64,000 nt of DNA from Roseateles_B flavus (GCF_039872765.1 NZ_JBDPZC010000009.1:1-64000); one strand, 5' to 3'. Shown: positions 16,184 through 24,990, counted from the first letter of the stretch. The notes: a model not told the origin generated them from the letters alone. Numbers and translations: made by a program.

Positions 16184-16197
16184 ATGACTTATATCAA
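16184..16197 (-). promoter_or_regulatory. FNR-like box upstream of ccoI
   Basis: On the minus strand TTGATATAAGTCAT has one perfect half site (TTGAT) and one degenerate half. TAGATT at 16157-16162 is a good -10 and puts the dyad centre ~40 bp before a start near 16150. The arrangement matches the fnr and ccoN promoters of this window, which supports a real site despite the weak half. Confidence 0.6.
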
Positions 16198-16279
16198 GCC
16201 AACCGACGTATTCCTCACGAACGCCACAGTCAGCCCTGCCGGGACCGGCCGCCCTGCGTACAGCCAGCCTGGTCACCCA

Positions 16280-17731
16280 TCAGACCAGGGGCAGGCGCCA
16301 GACCAGCTCCAGCCCCGGGAACTCCGGCCGGCTGCGCACCTCCCAGCGCCCGCCCAGGCGCCGGATGATGTCGTGGGCGATGGCCAGGCCCAGGCCCGTG
16401 CCGTCCTGGGTCTGCACGTCGGCCCGTTCGCCCCGCCAGAAGGCCTGGCCCAGGCGGGGCAGGTCCGCTGCAGCGACGCCGGGCCCGTCGTCGCTGATGC
16501 GGATGCAGGCCCAGCCGTCCTCAGCCTGCAGGTGCACGCGGATGTGGCGTCCGCCGTAGCGCAGGGCGTTGTCCAGCGCATTGCTGATGGCCTCGCTGAG
16601 CCACAGGGCATGGGCCCGAGCCTCCAGCGGCCGCTCCGGCGGCTCGTCCAGTTGCAGCTGGATCTCGCTGCCGCGCCGCACGGCCTCCAGCGCCAAGGGC
16701 TCCACCGCTTCATGGATCAGCGGCCCCAGGGCCATGGGCTCCACGCCCTGCAGCTGCATCAGCGCGGCCTCTGCGCGGGCCAGGGTCAGCAGCTGGGCGA
16801 TCAGCTTGCCCATGCGCTCGCTGGACTGCTGCAGCCCCTCCAGCAGCGGGCCGGTCCGGCCGGCTGGCGCGCCGCCCTGGCTGCCCAGCTCCGCGGCCAG
16901 CTCCTGGCTCAGCACGCGCAGACCGGCCACCGGCGTGCGCAGCTGGTGGGCGGCATCGGCCACGAAGCGGCGCTGCAGGGCCACGGATTCCTCCACATTG
17001 GCCAGCAGGCTGTTGATGCGCTCGATGAGCGGCAGCACCTCGGCAGGAACACCCTGCACCGCCAGCGGCCGCCAGTCGCTGGGCTCGCGGCTGGCCACTT
17101 CCGCCGCCACCGCGCGCAAGGGCGCCACGCCACGGCGTATGCCCCAGGCCAGCAGGGACAGCGTGAGCAAGCCAAGACCCAGGGTCGGCACAGCCATCAC
17201 CGTCAGCACGTCCAGCACCAGCCGCTGGCGCTTGTGCAGGGTCTCGACCACGATGATGCTGACGTGCCGATCCAGCATGGGCGAGGCGATGGAGAACAAC
17301 GCCCCGCGCACGGCCTCCTCGCCCATGCGGGCGTTGTAGAGCAGGGGGCGCTCGAAGGCGCGGCGCGAGACGCGCTGCCGGGGCGCAGGCACGGCGGCAT
17401 CGCCGGCCAGCACCTGGCCCTGCTCGTCCAGCATGGCGTAGTTGCTGAGTTCGGTCTGGTCCCAGGTCAGCAGCTCGAAGTACTGGCGGCTGACGTCCAG
17501 CAGCGGGCCGCGGTCCGTCCAGACCACCTTGCCCGCCAGCGCGGTCGCCGAGTCCTGCAGGCCGCGGTCGAAGGCGGCATCTCCGGCCACCACCGCCAGC
17601 TCGTAGGCCCCGAAGGCCGCGACGGCCAGGCCCAGGGACCAGATCCAGGCCAGCGGCCGCAGCAGCTGGGCCCTGAGGCTGCGGGCGCGGCGGGGGCCGG
17701 CGGGCGGCGTGGCGCTGTCAGGCGTCGACAC
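16280..17731 (-). CDS. TctE/QseC-like sensor histidine kinase
   Basis: 483-residue inner-membrane kinase. One N-terminal helix, a periplasmic sensor domain of ~130 residues (2CSK_N type), a second helix near DVLTVMAVPTLGLGLLTLSL, then HAMP, the H-box FVADAAHQLRTPVAGL, N-box SNALDNALRYGG and ATP lid DDGPGVAAADLP with GTGLGLAIAHDI. It phosphorylates the regulator encoded just upstream. No ATG fits well; a GTG at 17731 overlaps the regulator stop codon by 14 nt and is preferred, although the frame opens at 17767. Its ligand is unknown. The TctE family senses tricarboxylates in some hosts, but no tct transporter lies here. Confidence 0.9.
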   Translation of the reverse strand: MSTPDSATPPAGPRRARSLRAQLLRPLAWIWSLGLAVAAFGAYELAVVAGDAAFDRGLQDSATALAGKVVWTDRGPLLDVSRQYFELLTWDQTELSNYAMLDEQGQVLAGDAAVPAPRQRVSRRAFERPLLYNARMGEEAVRGALFSIASPMLDRHVSIIVVETLHKRQRLVLDVLTVMAVPTLGLGLLTLSLLAWGIRRGVAPLRAVAAEVASREPSDWRPLAVQGVPAEVLPLIERINSLLANVEESVALQRRFVADAAHQLRTPVAGLRVLSQELAAELGSQGGAPAGRTGPLLEGLQQSSERMGKLIAQLLTLARAEAALMQLQGVEPMALGPLIHEAVEPLALEAVRRGSEIQLQLDEPPERPLEARAHALWLSEAISNALDNALRYGGRHIRVHLQAEDGWACIRISDDGPGVAAADLPRLGQAFWRGERADVQTQDGTGLGLAIAHDIIRRLGGRWEVRSRPEFPGLELVWRLPLV

Positions 17732-18413
17732 CGACCGTCTCGCCCGGCTGCACCTGGTCCATGGCATAGCCGAAGCCGCGCACGGTGCGGATCACCACGC
17801 CCAGCTCCGCGAAACGCTTGCGCAGGCGGCAGACGTAGACCTCCACCGAGTTCTCGCTGAAGTCGGCCTCCCAGCTGGAGAGCCGCGCCACGATGGCGTC
17901 CTTGCTGACCACGCGGCCGGGGCGCTGCATGAGCATCTCGGTCAGGGCGTACTCGCGCGGGCTCAGGCGCACGATCTCGCCCCTGTGGCTCAGCTCCTTG
18001 TGCGCCAGATCCAGACTCAGGGCACCCAGCACCAGGCAGTCGCTGGTGCGCCCCTCGGCGCGGCGCTTGAGCGCACGCAGCCGGGCCACCAGCTCGCTGA
18101 GATCGAAGGGCTTGACGAGGTAGTCGTCCGCGCCGGCATTGAGGCCGCTGACGCGGTCCGCCAGCTCGTCACGCGCGGTCAGCAGCAGCACGGGCAGCTT
18201 CAGGCCCTGGGCGCGCCACTCGCGCAGCACGCTCATGCCGTCGACACCTGGCAGGCCCAGGTCCAGCACGGCCAGGTCGAACTGAGTCATCAGGCCCGGT
18301 GCCAGCGCGGCCCGGCCGTCCTGCAGCAGGTCCACCTGCCAGCCCTCGCGCTCCAGGGCACGGGCCACGCCCAGGCCCAGGGCGGCATCGTCTTCGACCA
18401 GGAGCACTCGCAT
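17718..18413 (-). CDS. OmpR-family response regulator (TctD/QseB-like)
   Basis: 231-residue two-domain regulator. The receiver domain begins MRVLLVEDDAALGLG, has its phosphorylatable Asp in LAVLDLGLPGVDG and the conserved Lys in ADDYLVKPFDLSEL. The winged helix has SPREYALTEMLMQRPGRV and ENSVEVYVCRLRKRF. The start at 18413 is where homology begins; upstream codons are not family-like. It is coupled to the kinase gene by overlap. Target genes are unknown. Confidence 0.93.
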   Translation of the reverse strand: MRVLLVEDDAALGLGVARALEREGWQVDLLQDGRAALAPGLMTQFDLAVLDLGLPGVDGMSVLREWRAQGLKLPVLLLTARDELADRVSGLNAGADDYLVKPFDLSELVARLRALKRRAEGRTSDCLVLGALSLDLAHKELSHRGEIVRLSPREYALTEMLMQRPGRVVSKDAIVARLSSWEADFSENSVEVYVCRLRKRFAELGVVIRTVRGFGYAMDQVQPGETVGVDA

Positions 18414-18465
18414 CGCACACCACTTACTGCAGGAGGGAGCCCTGGATTGTGCCGCGTGCCGGCAC

Positions 18466-18495
18466 AAAAAAAGACCGGCGCAAGGGCCGGTCTTT
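18466..18495 (-). terminator. Terminator of sodB
   Basis: Perfect 10-bp stem AAAGACCGGC / GCCGGTCTTT (18470-18479, 18486-18495). Read on the minus strand it ends in a run of seven T. It lies 30 bp after the sodB stop. Confidence 0.9.
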
Positions 18496-18524
18496 CACTG
18501 AGACGGCGTTACCGCCGTCCGGGC

Positions 18525-19106
18525 TCAGGCGAAGTTGGCCTGAGCGAATTCCCAGTTGACCAGGTTGGACAGGAAGGTCTCCACGAACTTCTGGCGCAGG
18601 TTGCGGTAGTCGATGTAGTAGGCGTGCTCCCACACGTCGACGGTCAGCAGGGCCTTGTCGGCGGTGGTCAGCGGGGTGCCGGCGGCGCCGGTGTTGACGA
18701 TGTCCACGCTGCCATCGGCCTTCTTCACCAGCCAGGTCCAGCCGGAGCCGAAGTTGCCCACGGCGCTCTTCACGAAGGCTTCCTTGAAGGCGTCATAGCT
18801 GCCCCACTTGGCATTGATGGCATCCGCCAGCGCGCCGGTGGGAGTGCCGCCGCCATTGGGCTTCATGCAGTTCCAGAAGAAGGTGTGGTTCCAGATCTGG
18901 GCGGCGTTGTTGTAGATGCCGCCGCTGGAGGTCTTGACGATCTCTTCCAGCGTCTTGTTCTCGAACTCGGTGCCCTTCTGCAGGTTGTTCAGGTTCACCA
19001 CGTAGGCGTTGTGGTGCTTGCCATGGTGGAACTCCAGCGTCTCGGCGCTGTAGTGCGGTGCCAGGGCATCCTTGGCATAGGGCAAGGCGGGCAGGGTGTG
19101 TTCCAT
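18525..19106 (-). CDS. sodB: Superoxide dismutase (Fe type)
   Basis: 193-residue cytosolic enzyme that dismutates superoxide to peroxide and oxygen. Metal ligands are visible: His in LEFHHGKHHNAYV, His in QIWNHTFFWNCM, and Asp/His in LTVDVWEHAYYIDYRN. The GSGWTWLV block and the length fit the Fe-SodB subgroup common in Burkholderiales; cambialistic or Mn use cannot be excluded. ATG at 19106 gives the standard N-terminus MEHTLPALPYAKDAL. It has its own terminator and lies downstream of xseA with a 156-bp gap. Confidence 0.97.
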   Translation of the reverse strand: MEHTLPALPYAKDALAPHYSAETLEFHHGKHHNAYVVNLNNLQKGTEFENKTLEEIVKTSSGGIYNNAAQIWNHTFFWNCMKPNGGGTPTGALADAINAKWGSYDAFKEAFVKSAVGNFGSGWTWLVKKADGSVDIVNTGAAGTPLTTADKALLTVDVWEHAYYIDYRNLRQKFVETFLSNLVNWEFAQANFA

Positions 19107-19262
19107 GGTGAGTCCTCTCGTTGTCGGTGAAGGAAGGAGCCGAGGTCCGCCGGGGAGCCAGGGCCCGCTGAATGAGGGCAAGGGCGCAGGGCCTCTTGCG
19201 GTGCCGGAGCATTGTAGGCAGAGCCTGCAAGACCCTCGGCAATCCAGGCGCTTTGATCTGCC

Positions 19263-20612
19263 TCAGTCTTTGGTGGCTTTGCGACGGCGCTTGACAGGCG
19301 GGGGCGGTCCGCTGCCATCGCCGCTCCTCTTCAGGGACAGCACCTGCAGCGCCGCCTCGCCGTCCGCCAGCACGGCCCGCAGCTGCTGGCCGGCCTCCAG
19401 CTGGCCGATGGAGCTGAGCGCCCTGCCCTGGCCGTCGTCCAGCCAGGCATAGCCGCGGGCCAGCACCTGCTTGGGATCCAGCGCCGCCAGGCGAGCCGCC
19501 AGGCCGTCCAGCCGCTGCTGCCCATTGCGCAGCAGCTGGGGCGCGGCCAAGCGATGGCGCTGGGCCAGGTGGGCGAGGCGCTGCGACTGCAGGCCCTCCC
19601 AGCGAGGCAAGACCTGACCCCATCGCTGCGCCAGCAGGGCCACCCGGCGGCGCTGGCGGGCCAGGCCCTCGGCGGGGCGTGCCAGCCTCAGGGCGACGCG
19701 GTCCAGGCGCTGGGCCGCTGTGTCCAGCTCCCGCCGGACACGGCGCTGCAGCACCTGCTCCAGGTGCGCCAGCTGCCCCAGGCACTCCTGGCGCGAGGGT
19801 GCCGCGAGCTCGGCCGCGGCGGTCGGTGTGGGCGCTCGCAGGTCGGCGGCCAGATCGGCCAGGGTGATGTCCGTCTCATGGCCGATGCCCGCAATGACCG
19901 GCAGCTCGCTGGCCACGATGGCCCGCACCAGGCGCTCGTCGTTGAAGGCCCAGAGGTCCTCCAGGGAGCCCCCGCCGCGGCACAGGATCAGCAGCTCGGC
20001 GTCCCGCCGGGCATTGGCCTGGGCCAGGGCCGCCATCACGCTGGACGGCGCGTCGGCCCCTTGGACCAGGCTGGGGTAGACGAAGACTTCCACCTGCGGT
20101 GCCCGCCGCGCCAGGGCGGTCAGCACGTCATGCAGGGCGGCGCCAGCAGTCGAGGTGATCACGCCGATGCGCCGCGGATAGGCCGGCAGCTCCCGCTTGC
20201 GATCGGCGTCGAACAGGCCCTCGCCTTCGAGGCGGGCCTTGAGCCGCAGGAACTGCTCATACAAGGCTCCCGCCCCTGCCCGGCGCATGGCCTCGGCCAC
20301 GAACTGCAGGTCACCACGCGGCTCGTAGAGGGCGACGCGGCCGCGGATCTGCACCCGCTGGCCGTCGGCCGGCTGGAAGTCCAGCATGGCTGCCGTGCGG
20401 CGGAACAGCGCGCAGCGCAGCAGCGCATTGCCGCCGTCGGCATCCTTGAGGCTGAAGTAGCAGTGGCCGCTGGCGGCGCGGGTGAAGCCCGACAGCTCGC
20501 CCTCCACGGTGACACTGGCGAAGCGGCTGGCGAGGCTGTCGGCGATGGCCCGCACGAGGCCGCCCACCGTCCAGGTGAGCCGTGCCGATGCGGGTTTGAA
20601 GCCCTCATCCAT
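19263..20612 (-). CDS. xseA: Exodeoxyribonuclease VII large subunit
   Basis: 449-codon gene for the large subunit of exonuclease VII, which degrades single-stranded DNA. The N-terminal OB-fold (WTVGGLVRAIADSLASRF ... SGHCYFSLKDADG) is followed by the catalytic domain (RIGVITSTAGAALHDVL, LILCRGGGSLEDLWAFND, IAGIGHETDITLADL) and a long helical C-terminal part rich in Arg, Gln and Leu. The start at 20612 matches homologues. The small subunit xseB is not in the window. The C-terminal tail is basic (KRRRKATKD). Confidence 0.96.
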   Translation of the reverse strand: MDEGFKPASARLTWTVGGLVRAIADSLASRFASVTVEGELSGFTRAASGHCYFSLKDADGGNALLRCALFRRTAAMLDFQPADGQRVQIRGRVALYEPRGDLQFVAEAMRRAGAGALYEQFLRLKARLEGEGLFDADRKRELPAYPRRIGVITSTAGAALHDVLTALARRAPQVEVFVYPSLVQGADAPSSVMAALAQANARRDAELLILCRGGGSLEDLWAFNDERLVRAIVASELPVIAGIGHETDITLADLAADLRAPTPTAAAELAAPSRQECLGQLAHLEQVLQRRVRRELDTAAQRLDRVALRLARPAEGLARQRRRVALLAQRWGQVLPRWEGLQSQRLAHLAQRHRLAAPQLLRNGQQRLDGLAARLAALDPKQVLARGYAWLDDGQGRALSSIGQLEAGQQLRAVLADGEAALQVLSLKRSGDGSGPPPPVKRRRKATKD

Positions 20613-20997
20613 GCGCCAGCCCAGTATCCATGCGGGTCCAGAACTCCACAGCCGCGCCAATCAAGGCTTTGCGGACCATTCGCCCTGTCATGTCTGCGTC
20701 ACAGACACATAAACGCTTGTTTTTCAAGACCTTTTTCCTGCCCAAAATTGCGGCAATCTGAGCCAAACCTCGATTTGACGGGCCCTGCCGACCTCGGGTG
20801 ACAGCTTGCCCACAAAGTTATCCACAGGCTCGGTGGATGACTTGGCGCCCCCGGTCCGGCCCCGCTGCCACGCGGGCCCTGCTGTGCGAAGGACTCACGT
20901 CTACTTGCAAACCTGGGTCCGGGCGGGGTGGCTTCGCGCCATAATCCCGCGCGCAGCCTCGCAGCTGCAGACCTGCGAAACCGTCGAGGGGTAGCCT
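20613..20997. other. Intergenic region xseA / exbB with a DnaA box
   Basis: 385 bp with divergent promoters for xseA and exbB. At 20818-20826 there is a perfect DnaA-box sequence TTATCCACA. It is a single copy with no cluster, AT-rich unwinding region or dnaA neighbour, so it is not an origin. I see no small gene or terminator here. Confidence 0.5.
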
Positions 20998-21627
20998 TTG
21001 TTTTCGATCATACAAGCCGCTGGCTGGCCGATCTGGCCCTTGCTTCTGTGTTCCATCATCGCCATGGCCCTGATCATCGAGCGCCTGGCCAGCCTGCGCC
21101 CGCAGCGCATCGCCCCGCCCAAGCTGGTCGAGGAAGTGATCGCCGTCACCCAGCAGCAGATCCCGCCGGCTGACGTCGTCAACAAGCTGGCCGAGAGCTC
21201 CCTGCTGGGCCAGGTGCTGGCCACCGGCCTGCGCGCCAATGTGCTGGAGCCCCGGATCCCGGAATCCAAGCTGCGCCTGACCTTCGAGCTGGCCGGCCGC
21301 GGCGCCATCCACCAGCTGGAGCGCTACCTCAACACCCTGGGCACCATCGCCACGGCGGCGCCGCTGCTGGGCCTGCTGGGTACCGTCGTGGGCATGATCG
21401 AGATCTTCGGCAGCCAGGGCCCCAGCGGCAACAACCCGGCCCAGCTGGCGCACGGCATCTCCATCGCGCTGTACAACACGGCCTTCGGCCTGATCATCGC
21501 CATCCCCGCGCTGATGTTCTACCGCTACTTCCGCGGTCGCATCGAGGCCTATGTGCTGGAGATGGAGGAGTCCTGTGACGCGCTGCTGAGTCACCTGATG
21601 CGCCTCTCTCAGGGCGGCTCGCGATGA
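20998..21627 (+). CDS. exbB: ExbB/TolQ-family proton channel subunit
   Basis: 209-residue inner-membrane protein with three transmembrane segments (about residues 10-30, 110-132, 155-178). The family signature TAAPLLGLLGTVVGMIEIF is in the second segment and ALYNTAFGLIIAIPALMFYRYF in the third. With ExbD it forms a proton-driven motor. The start is an uncommon TTG at 20998, backed by GAGGGG 6-7 nt upstream; no ATG is suitably placed. The next gene, exbD, overlaps it by 4 nt. Burkholderiales often carry this pair before lpxK. Its energised partner (TonB-like or other) is not known. Confidence 0.93.
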   Translation: MFSIIQAAGWPIWPLLLCSIIAMALIIERLASLRPQRIAPPKLVEEVIAVTQQQIPPADVVNKLAESSLLGQVLATGLRANVLEPRIPESKLRLTFELAGRGAIHQLERYLNTLGTIATAAPLLGLLGTVVGMIEIFGSQGPSGNNPAQLAHGISIALYNTAFGLIIAIPALMFYRYFRGRIEAYVLEMEESCDALLSHLMRLSQGGSR

Positions 21628-22055
21628 AATTCCGCCAGCGTCAGGGCGAAGAGCCCGAGATCAACCTGATCCCCTTCATCGATGTGCTGCTGGTGATCCT
21701 GATCTTCCTGATGCTGTCCACCAGCTACTCGAAGTTCACCGAGCTGCAGATCACCCTGCCCACGGCCAGCGCCGACCAGCTGAAGGACCGGCCCAAGGAG
21801 ATCATCGTGGCCGTCTCCGCCGATGGCCGCTACGCCGTCAACCGCCAGGTGGTGGAAGGCCGCTCGGTGGAGATGCTGGCCGCTGCCCTGGCGCAGGCGG
21901 CGCAGGGCAGCGAGGGCATCGATCCCGAGACCACGGTCACCGTGTCGGCCGATGCCGCCGCGGCCCACCAGTCGGTGATGAACGTGATGGACGCCGCCCG
22001 GCGGGTGGGCCTGGCCCGCCTGACCTTTGCCGCCCAGGGCCCCGGCAGCCCTTGA
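21624..22055 (+). CDS. exbD: ExbD/TolR-family protein
   Basis: 143-residue protein with a short cytoplasmic N-terminus, one transmembrane helix (EINLIPFIDVLLVILIFLML) with the conserved Asp of the proton path, and a periplasmic domain. It partners the ExbB encoded just before it (ATGA overlap). lpxK follows after 36 bp, so the pair is probably co-transcribed with lipid A and KDO genes. Confidence 0.95.
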   Translation: MKFRQRQGEEPEINLIPFIDVLLVILIFLMLSTSYSKFTELQITLPTASADQLKDRPKEIIVAVSADGRYAVNRQVVEGRSVEMLAAALAQAAQGSEGIDPETTVTVSADAAAAHQSVMNVMDAARRVGLARLTFAAQGPGSP

Positions 22056-22091
22056 TGGCCCCATGAACCTCCCCAGCGCGCCGGGCTCGTC

Positions 22092-23123
22092 ATGAGCTGG
22101 CAGGACCGTCTGCAGCGCGCCTGGGCGAGCAATGACGCGCTGGCGCAGGCCCTGCGCCCCTTGGGCGCCCTTCACGCGGCCCTGCTGCGCCTGCGCGTCT
22201 GGGCCTACCGTGCCGGCCTGAAGAAGAGCGTGCCGCTGCCTCGTCCCGTCATCGTCGTCGGCAACTGGATCGTCGGCGGCGCGGGCAAGACACCGGCCAC
22301 GCTGGCCCTGCTGGACCTTCTTGAGCGTCAGGGCTGGCGCGCGGGCGTGGTCTCCCGCGGCTATGGCCGGCATGACGACAGCCGGACGCTGCTGGTCCAG
22401 GCCGACAGCAAGGCGGGCGACGTGGGGGACGAACCCCTGCTGATCCACCTGCGCAGCCGCCGCCCGGTGGCCGTGGGGCGTGACCGCATCGCCGCCGCCC
22501 AGGCCTTGCTGGCGGCCCACCCCGACCTGCAGCTCATCGTCGCCGACGACGGCCTGCAGCACTGGCGCCTGCCCCGGCAGCTGAGCATCGTGGTGATCGA
22601 CGACCGCGGCCTGGGCAACGGCCGCCTGCTCCCGGCCGGTCCGCTGCGCCAGGCCGGCCCGCTTCCGGCGCCGCCGGGCAGCCGGGACGACACCCTGCTG
22701 CTGTACAGCGGCGGCCGGGCCAGCACGTCCCTGCCCGGCTATGTGGGTACGCGCCGCCTGGCCGGTGCCGTTCGGCTGGAAGACTGGTGGCAGGGCAGGC
22801 CGGCCAGCCCAGAGGCGCTGCAGGCCTTGAAGGGCCGTCCGGTGCTGGCGGTAGCCGGCCTGGCACGCCCTCAGGCCTTCTTCGACATGCTGCGCGCCCA
22901 GGGGCTGGACATCCGCCTCCTGCCACTGCCGGATCACCACGACTTCGCCGAGCTGCCCTGGCCCGCCGACTGCCCCGAGCTGCTGCTGACGGAAAAGGAC
23001 GCCGTCAAGCTCCCTCCCTCCCGTGCGGGTCAAACCCGGGTGTGGGTGGTGGCGCTAGACTTCAGGCCCGAATTTGCTTTCGAGCAGGCCCTGCGCGACC
23101 GCGTGCAGGCCCTGCTCCGCTGA
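22092..23123 (+). CDS. lpxK: Tetraacyldisaccharide 4'-kinase
   Basis: 343-residue membrane-bound kinase that phosphorylates the 4' position of the lipid A precursor. The P-loop VVGNWIVGGAGKTPATLAL is near residue 56, followed by the family block GVVSRGYGRHDD and DVGDEPLLIHLRS, and IVADDGLQHWRL. Length is standard. It is part of exbB-exbD-lpxK-Trm112-kdsB-adk. Confidence 0.97.
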   Translation: MSWQDRLQRAWASNDALAQALRPLGALHAALLRLRVWAYRAGLKKSVPLPRPVIVVGNWIVGGAGKTPATLALLDLLERQGWRAGVVSRGYGRHDDSRTLLVQADSKAGDVGDEPLLIHLRSRRPVAVGRDRIAAAQALLAAHPDLQLIVADDGLQHWRLPRQLSIVVIDDRGLGNGRLLPAGPLRQAGPLPAPPGSRDDTLLLYSGGRASTSLPGYVGTRRLAGAVRLEDWWQGRPASPEALQALKGRPVLAVAGLARPQAFFDMLRAQGLDIRLLPLPDHHDFAELPWPADCPELLLTEKDAVKLPPSRAGQTRVWVVALDFRPEFAFEQALRDRVQALLR

Positions 23124-23125
23124 AC

Positions 23126-23335
23126 ATGGACACGCGACTGCTGGAAATGCTGGTCTGCCCGATCTGCAAGGGCCCCCTGGAACACCTGCGAGAGGACAGC
23201 CGGCGCGAGCTGGTCTGCCATGCCGACCGCCTGGCCTTCCCCATCCGTGACGGCATCCCGGTGATGCTGGAGAACGAGGCCCGCGCCCTGGACGCGCCGC
23301 CTGCCGACAAGCCGCAGGCCGCAGACCCGGCATGA
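23126..23335 (+). CDS. Trm112-family small protein
   Basis: 69-residue zinc-ribbon-like protein MDTRLLEMLVCPICKGPLEH. It has the first CPIC pair but only one further Cys (ELVCHADRL), as is usual in the bacterial YcaR/UPF0434 members found between lpxK and kdsB. The core LAFPIRDGIPVMLENEAR is diagnostic. The ATG is 3 nt after lpxK, and the stop overlaps the kdsB ATG. Its exact function is unknown; eukaryotic Trm112 activates methyltransferases. Confidence 0.93.
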   Translation: MDTRLLEMLVCPICKGPLEHLREDSRRELVCHADRLAFPIRDGIPVMLENEARALDAPPADKPQAADPA

Positions 23336-24087
23336 GCTTCCACATCGTCATCCCCGCCCGCCTGGCCTCCACGCGCCTACCCAACAAGCCGCTGGCGGAC
23401 ATCGCCGGCCTGCCCATGATCGTGCGGGTGGCGCAGCGGGCCGCCCTTGCAGGCGCGGCCCAGGTGGTGGTGGCGACCGATGCGCCCGAAGTGCTCGCGG
23501 CCTGCGAGGCCCACGGCATTCGCGCCCTGCTCACGCGCACGGACCACCCCAGCGGCAGCGACCGCCTGGCGGAGGCCGTGGAACAGCTGGGCCTGGCTGA
23601 CGACGCCGTCGTGCTCAATGTGCAGGGCGACGAGCCCCTGATCGACCCCGCCATGATCCGCGCCTGCGCCGAGCTGCTGCTGAGCCGCCCCCACTGCGCC
23701 ATGAGCACCGTGGCACATGGCATCGACAGCGCCGAGGAGTTCGCCAATCCCAATGTGGTGAAGCTGGTCTGCGATGCGGCAGGGCATGCGCTCTACTTCT
23801 CGCGCGCCCCCATACCCTGGTGGCGTGACGCCCCGGCAGGCAGCGCACAGCCACATCCCGGCGCGGTGTTGCGGCACGTGGGCCTGTACGGCTACCGGGC
23901 CGGCTTCCTCCGCCGCTTCCCTCAGCTGGTGCAGAGCCCCCTGGAGCAGATCGAAGCCCTGGAGCAGCTGCGGGTGCTGTGGCACGGCGAGCGCATTGCG
24001 GTGCATGTCAGCGACACCCGGCCTGGCCCGGGGGTGGACACTCCCGAGGATCTGGACCGGGTCCGGCGCCTGGTGAGCGCCGCCTGA
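23332..24087 (+). CDS. kdsB: CMP-KDO synthetase
   Basis: 251-residue cytosolic cytidylyltransferase that activates KDO for inner-core lipopolysaccharide. Signature MSFHIVIPARLASTRLPNKP at the N-terminus, then VVVATDAPEVLAAC, TRTDHPSGSDRLAEAVE and VLNVQGDEPLIDP. GIDTPEDL-like PGVDTPEDLDRVR closes the protein. It follows the Trm112-like gene with a 4-nt overlap. Confidence 0.97.
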   Translation: MSFHIVIPARLASTRLPNKPLADIAGLPMIVRVAQRAALAGAAQVVVATDAPEVLAACEAHGIRALLTRTDHPSGSDRLAEAVEQLGLADDAVVLNVQGDEPLIDPAMIRACAELLLSRPHCAMSTVAHGIDSAEEFANPNVVKLVCDAAGHALYFSRAPIPWWRDAPAGSAQPHPGAVLRHVGLYGYRAGFLRRFPQLVQSPLEQIEALEQLRVLWHGERIAVHVSDTRPGPGVDTPEDLDRVRRLVSAA

Positions 24088-24253
24088 ACCAGCGCCCCTG
24101 TCAAATGGCAAGCCAGACTTGCCGGAAACCTCGGGTTACACCGCATGATCAGCCCGGACCCCGTCAGCCAGGCGAAGGCTGGCGCGTGATATTCTCCCCG
24201 GCAGTTTGACGGAGCACCGGGCAGGTGCGCCCCCTTGAGTATTGAGGACCCCC

Positions 24254-24910
24254 ATGCGACTGATTCTTCTCGGCGCCCCTGGCGCTGGCAAAGGCACCCA
24301 AGCCGCCTTCATCTGCCAGAAATTCGGCATTCCCCAGATCTCCACCGGGGACATGCTGCGCGCCGCCATCAAGGCTGGCACCGAGATGGGCCTGGCTGCC
24401 AAGAAGGTCATGGACGCCGGCGGACTGGTCAGTGACGACATCATCATCGGCCTCGTCAAGGAACGCATCGCCCAGCCGGATTGCGCCAAGGGCTTCCTCT
24501 TTGACGGCTTCCCCCGCACCATTCCGCAGGCCGACGCCATGAAGGCCGCCGGCGTGAAGCTGGACTACGTGCTGGAGATCGACGTGCCCTTCGAGGCCAT
24601 CATCGAGCGCATGAGCGGCCGCCGCGTGCATGTGGCCTCCGGCCGCACCTACCACGTCAAGTTCAACCCGCCCAAGGTCGACGGCAAGGATGACGCCACC
24701 GGCGAAGAGCTGATCCAGCGCGACGACGACAAGGAAGAGACCGTCAAGAAGCGCCTGGAGGTCTACTCGGCCCAGACCCGCCCTCTGGTGGACTACTACT
24801 CCAGCTGGGCCGCCCAGGGTGACGCCCAGGCCCCCAAGTACCGCCGCATCGAGGGCATGGGCACGGTGGACGAGATCACCGCCCGCGCCATGGCCGCGCT
24901 GTCGGCCTGA
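24254..24910 (+). CDS. adk: Adenylate kinase
   Basis: 218-residue enzyme that interconverts AMP and ATP with two ADP. P-loop GAPGAGKGTQAAFIC, AMP-binding STGDMLRAAI, GFLFDGFPRTIPQA and the long-LID form (MSGRRVHVASGRTYHVKFNP) are present. ATG at 24254 with GAGGA upstream is preferred; TTG at 24242 would add four non-homologous residues. The 166-bp gap before it suggests its own promoter. A terminator follows. Confidence 0.98.
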   Translation: MRLILLGAPGAGKGTQAAFICQKFGIPQISTGDMLRAAIKAGTEMGLAAKKVMDAGGLVSDDIIIGLVKERIAQPDCAKGFLFDGFPRTIPQADAMKAAGVKLDYVLEIDVPFEAIIERMSGRRVHVASGRTYHVKFNPPKVDGKDDATGEELIQRDDDKEETVKKRLEVYSAQTRPLVDYYSSWAAQGDAQAPKYRRIEGMGTVDEITARAMAALSA

Positions 24911-24932
24911 TCCGGCTCACAAAAATCCCCGC

Positions 24933-24960
24933 AAGCCGCTGTTCAGCGGCTTTTCTTTTG
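24933..24960 (+). terminator. Terminator of adk
   Basis: Inverted repeat AAGCCGCT / AGCGGCTT with a GTTC loop, followed by TTCTTTT, 22 bp after the adk stop. Confidence 0.88.
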
Positions 24961-24968
24961 CGGGAGAA

Positions 24969-24990
24969 TTGACGTTTACGTTAACGTCAG
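24969..24990. promoter_or_regulatory. LiuR-like operator before the acyl-CoA dehydrogenase gene
   Basis: TGACGTTTACGTTAACGTCA (24970-24989) has 7-bp inverted arms TGACGTT / AACGTCA. It closely resembles operators of MerR-family LiuR and related regulators of branched-chain amino acid and fatty acid breakdown in proteobacteria. The site is ~21 bp before the ATG, where bound protein would block transcription. No liuR gene is in the window. Confidence 0.6.

Noticed and set aside
14573..17860. Very long open frame (over 1000 codons) opposite ccoI and the sensor kinase gene
   Set aside because: High GC content keeps antisense frames open. The translation is Gln/Ala/His-rich low complexity, and both opposite genes have clear family motifs.
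20818..20826. Replication origin
   Set aside because: One DnaA box only, with no dnaA, dnaN, gidA or AT-rich element nearby.
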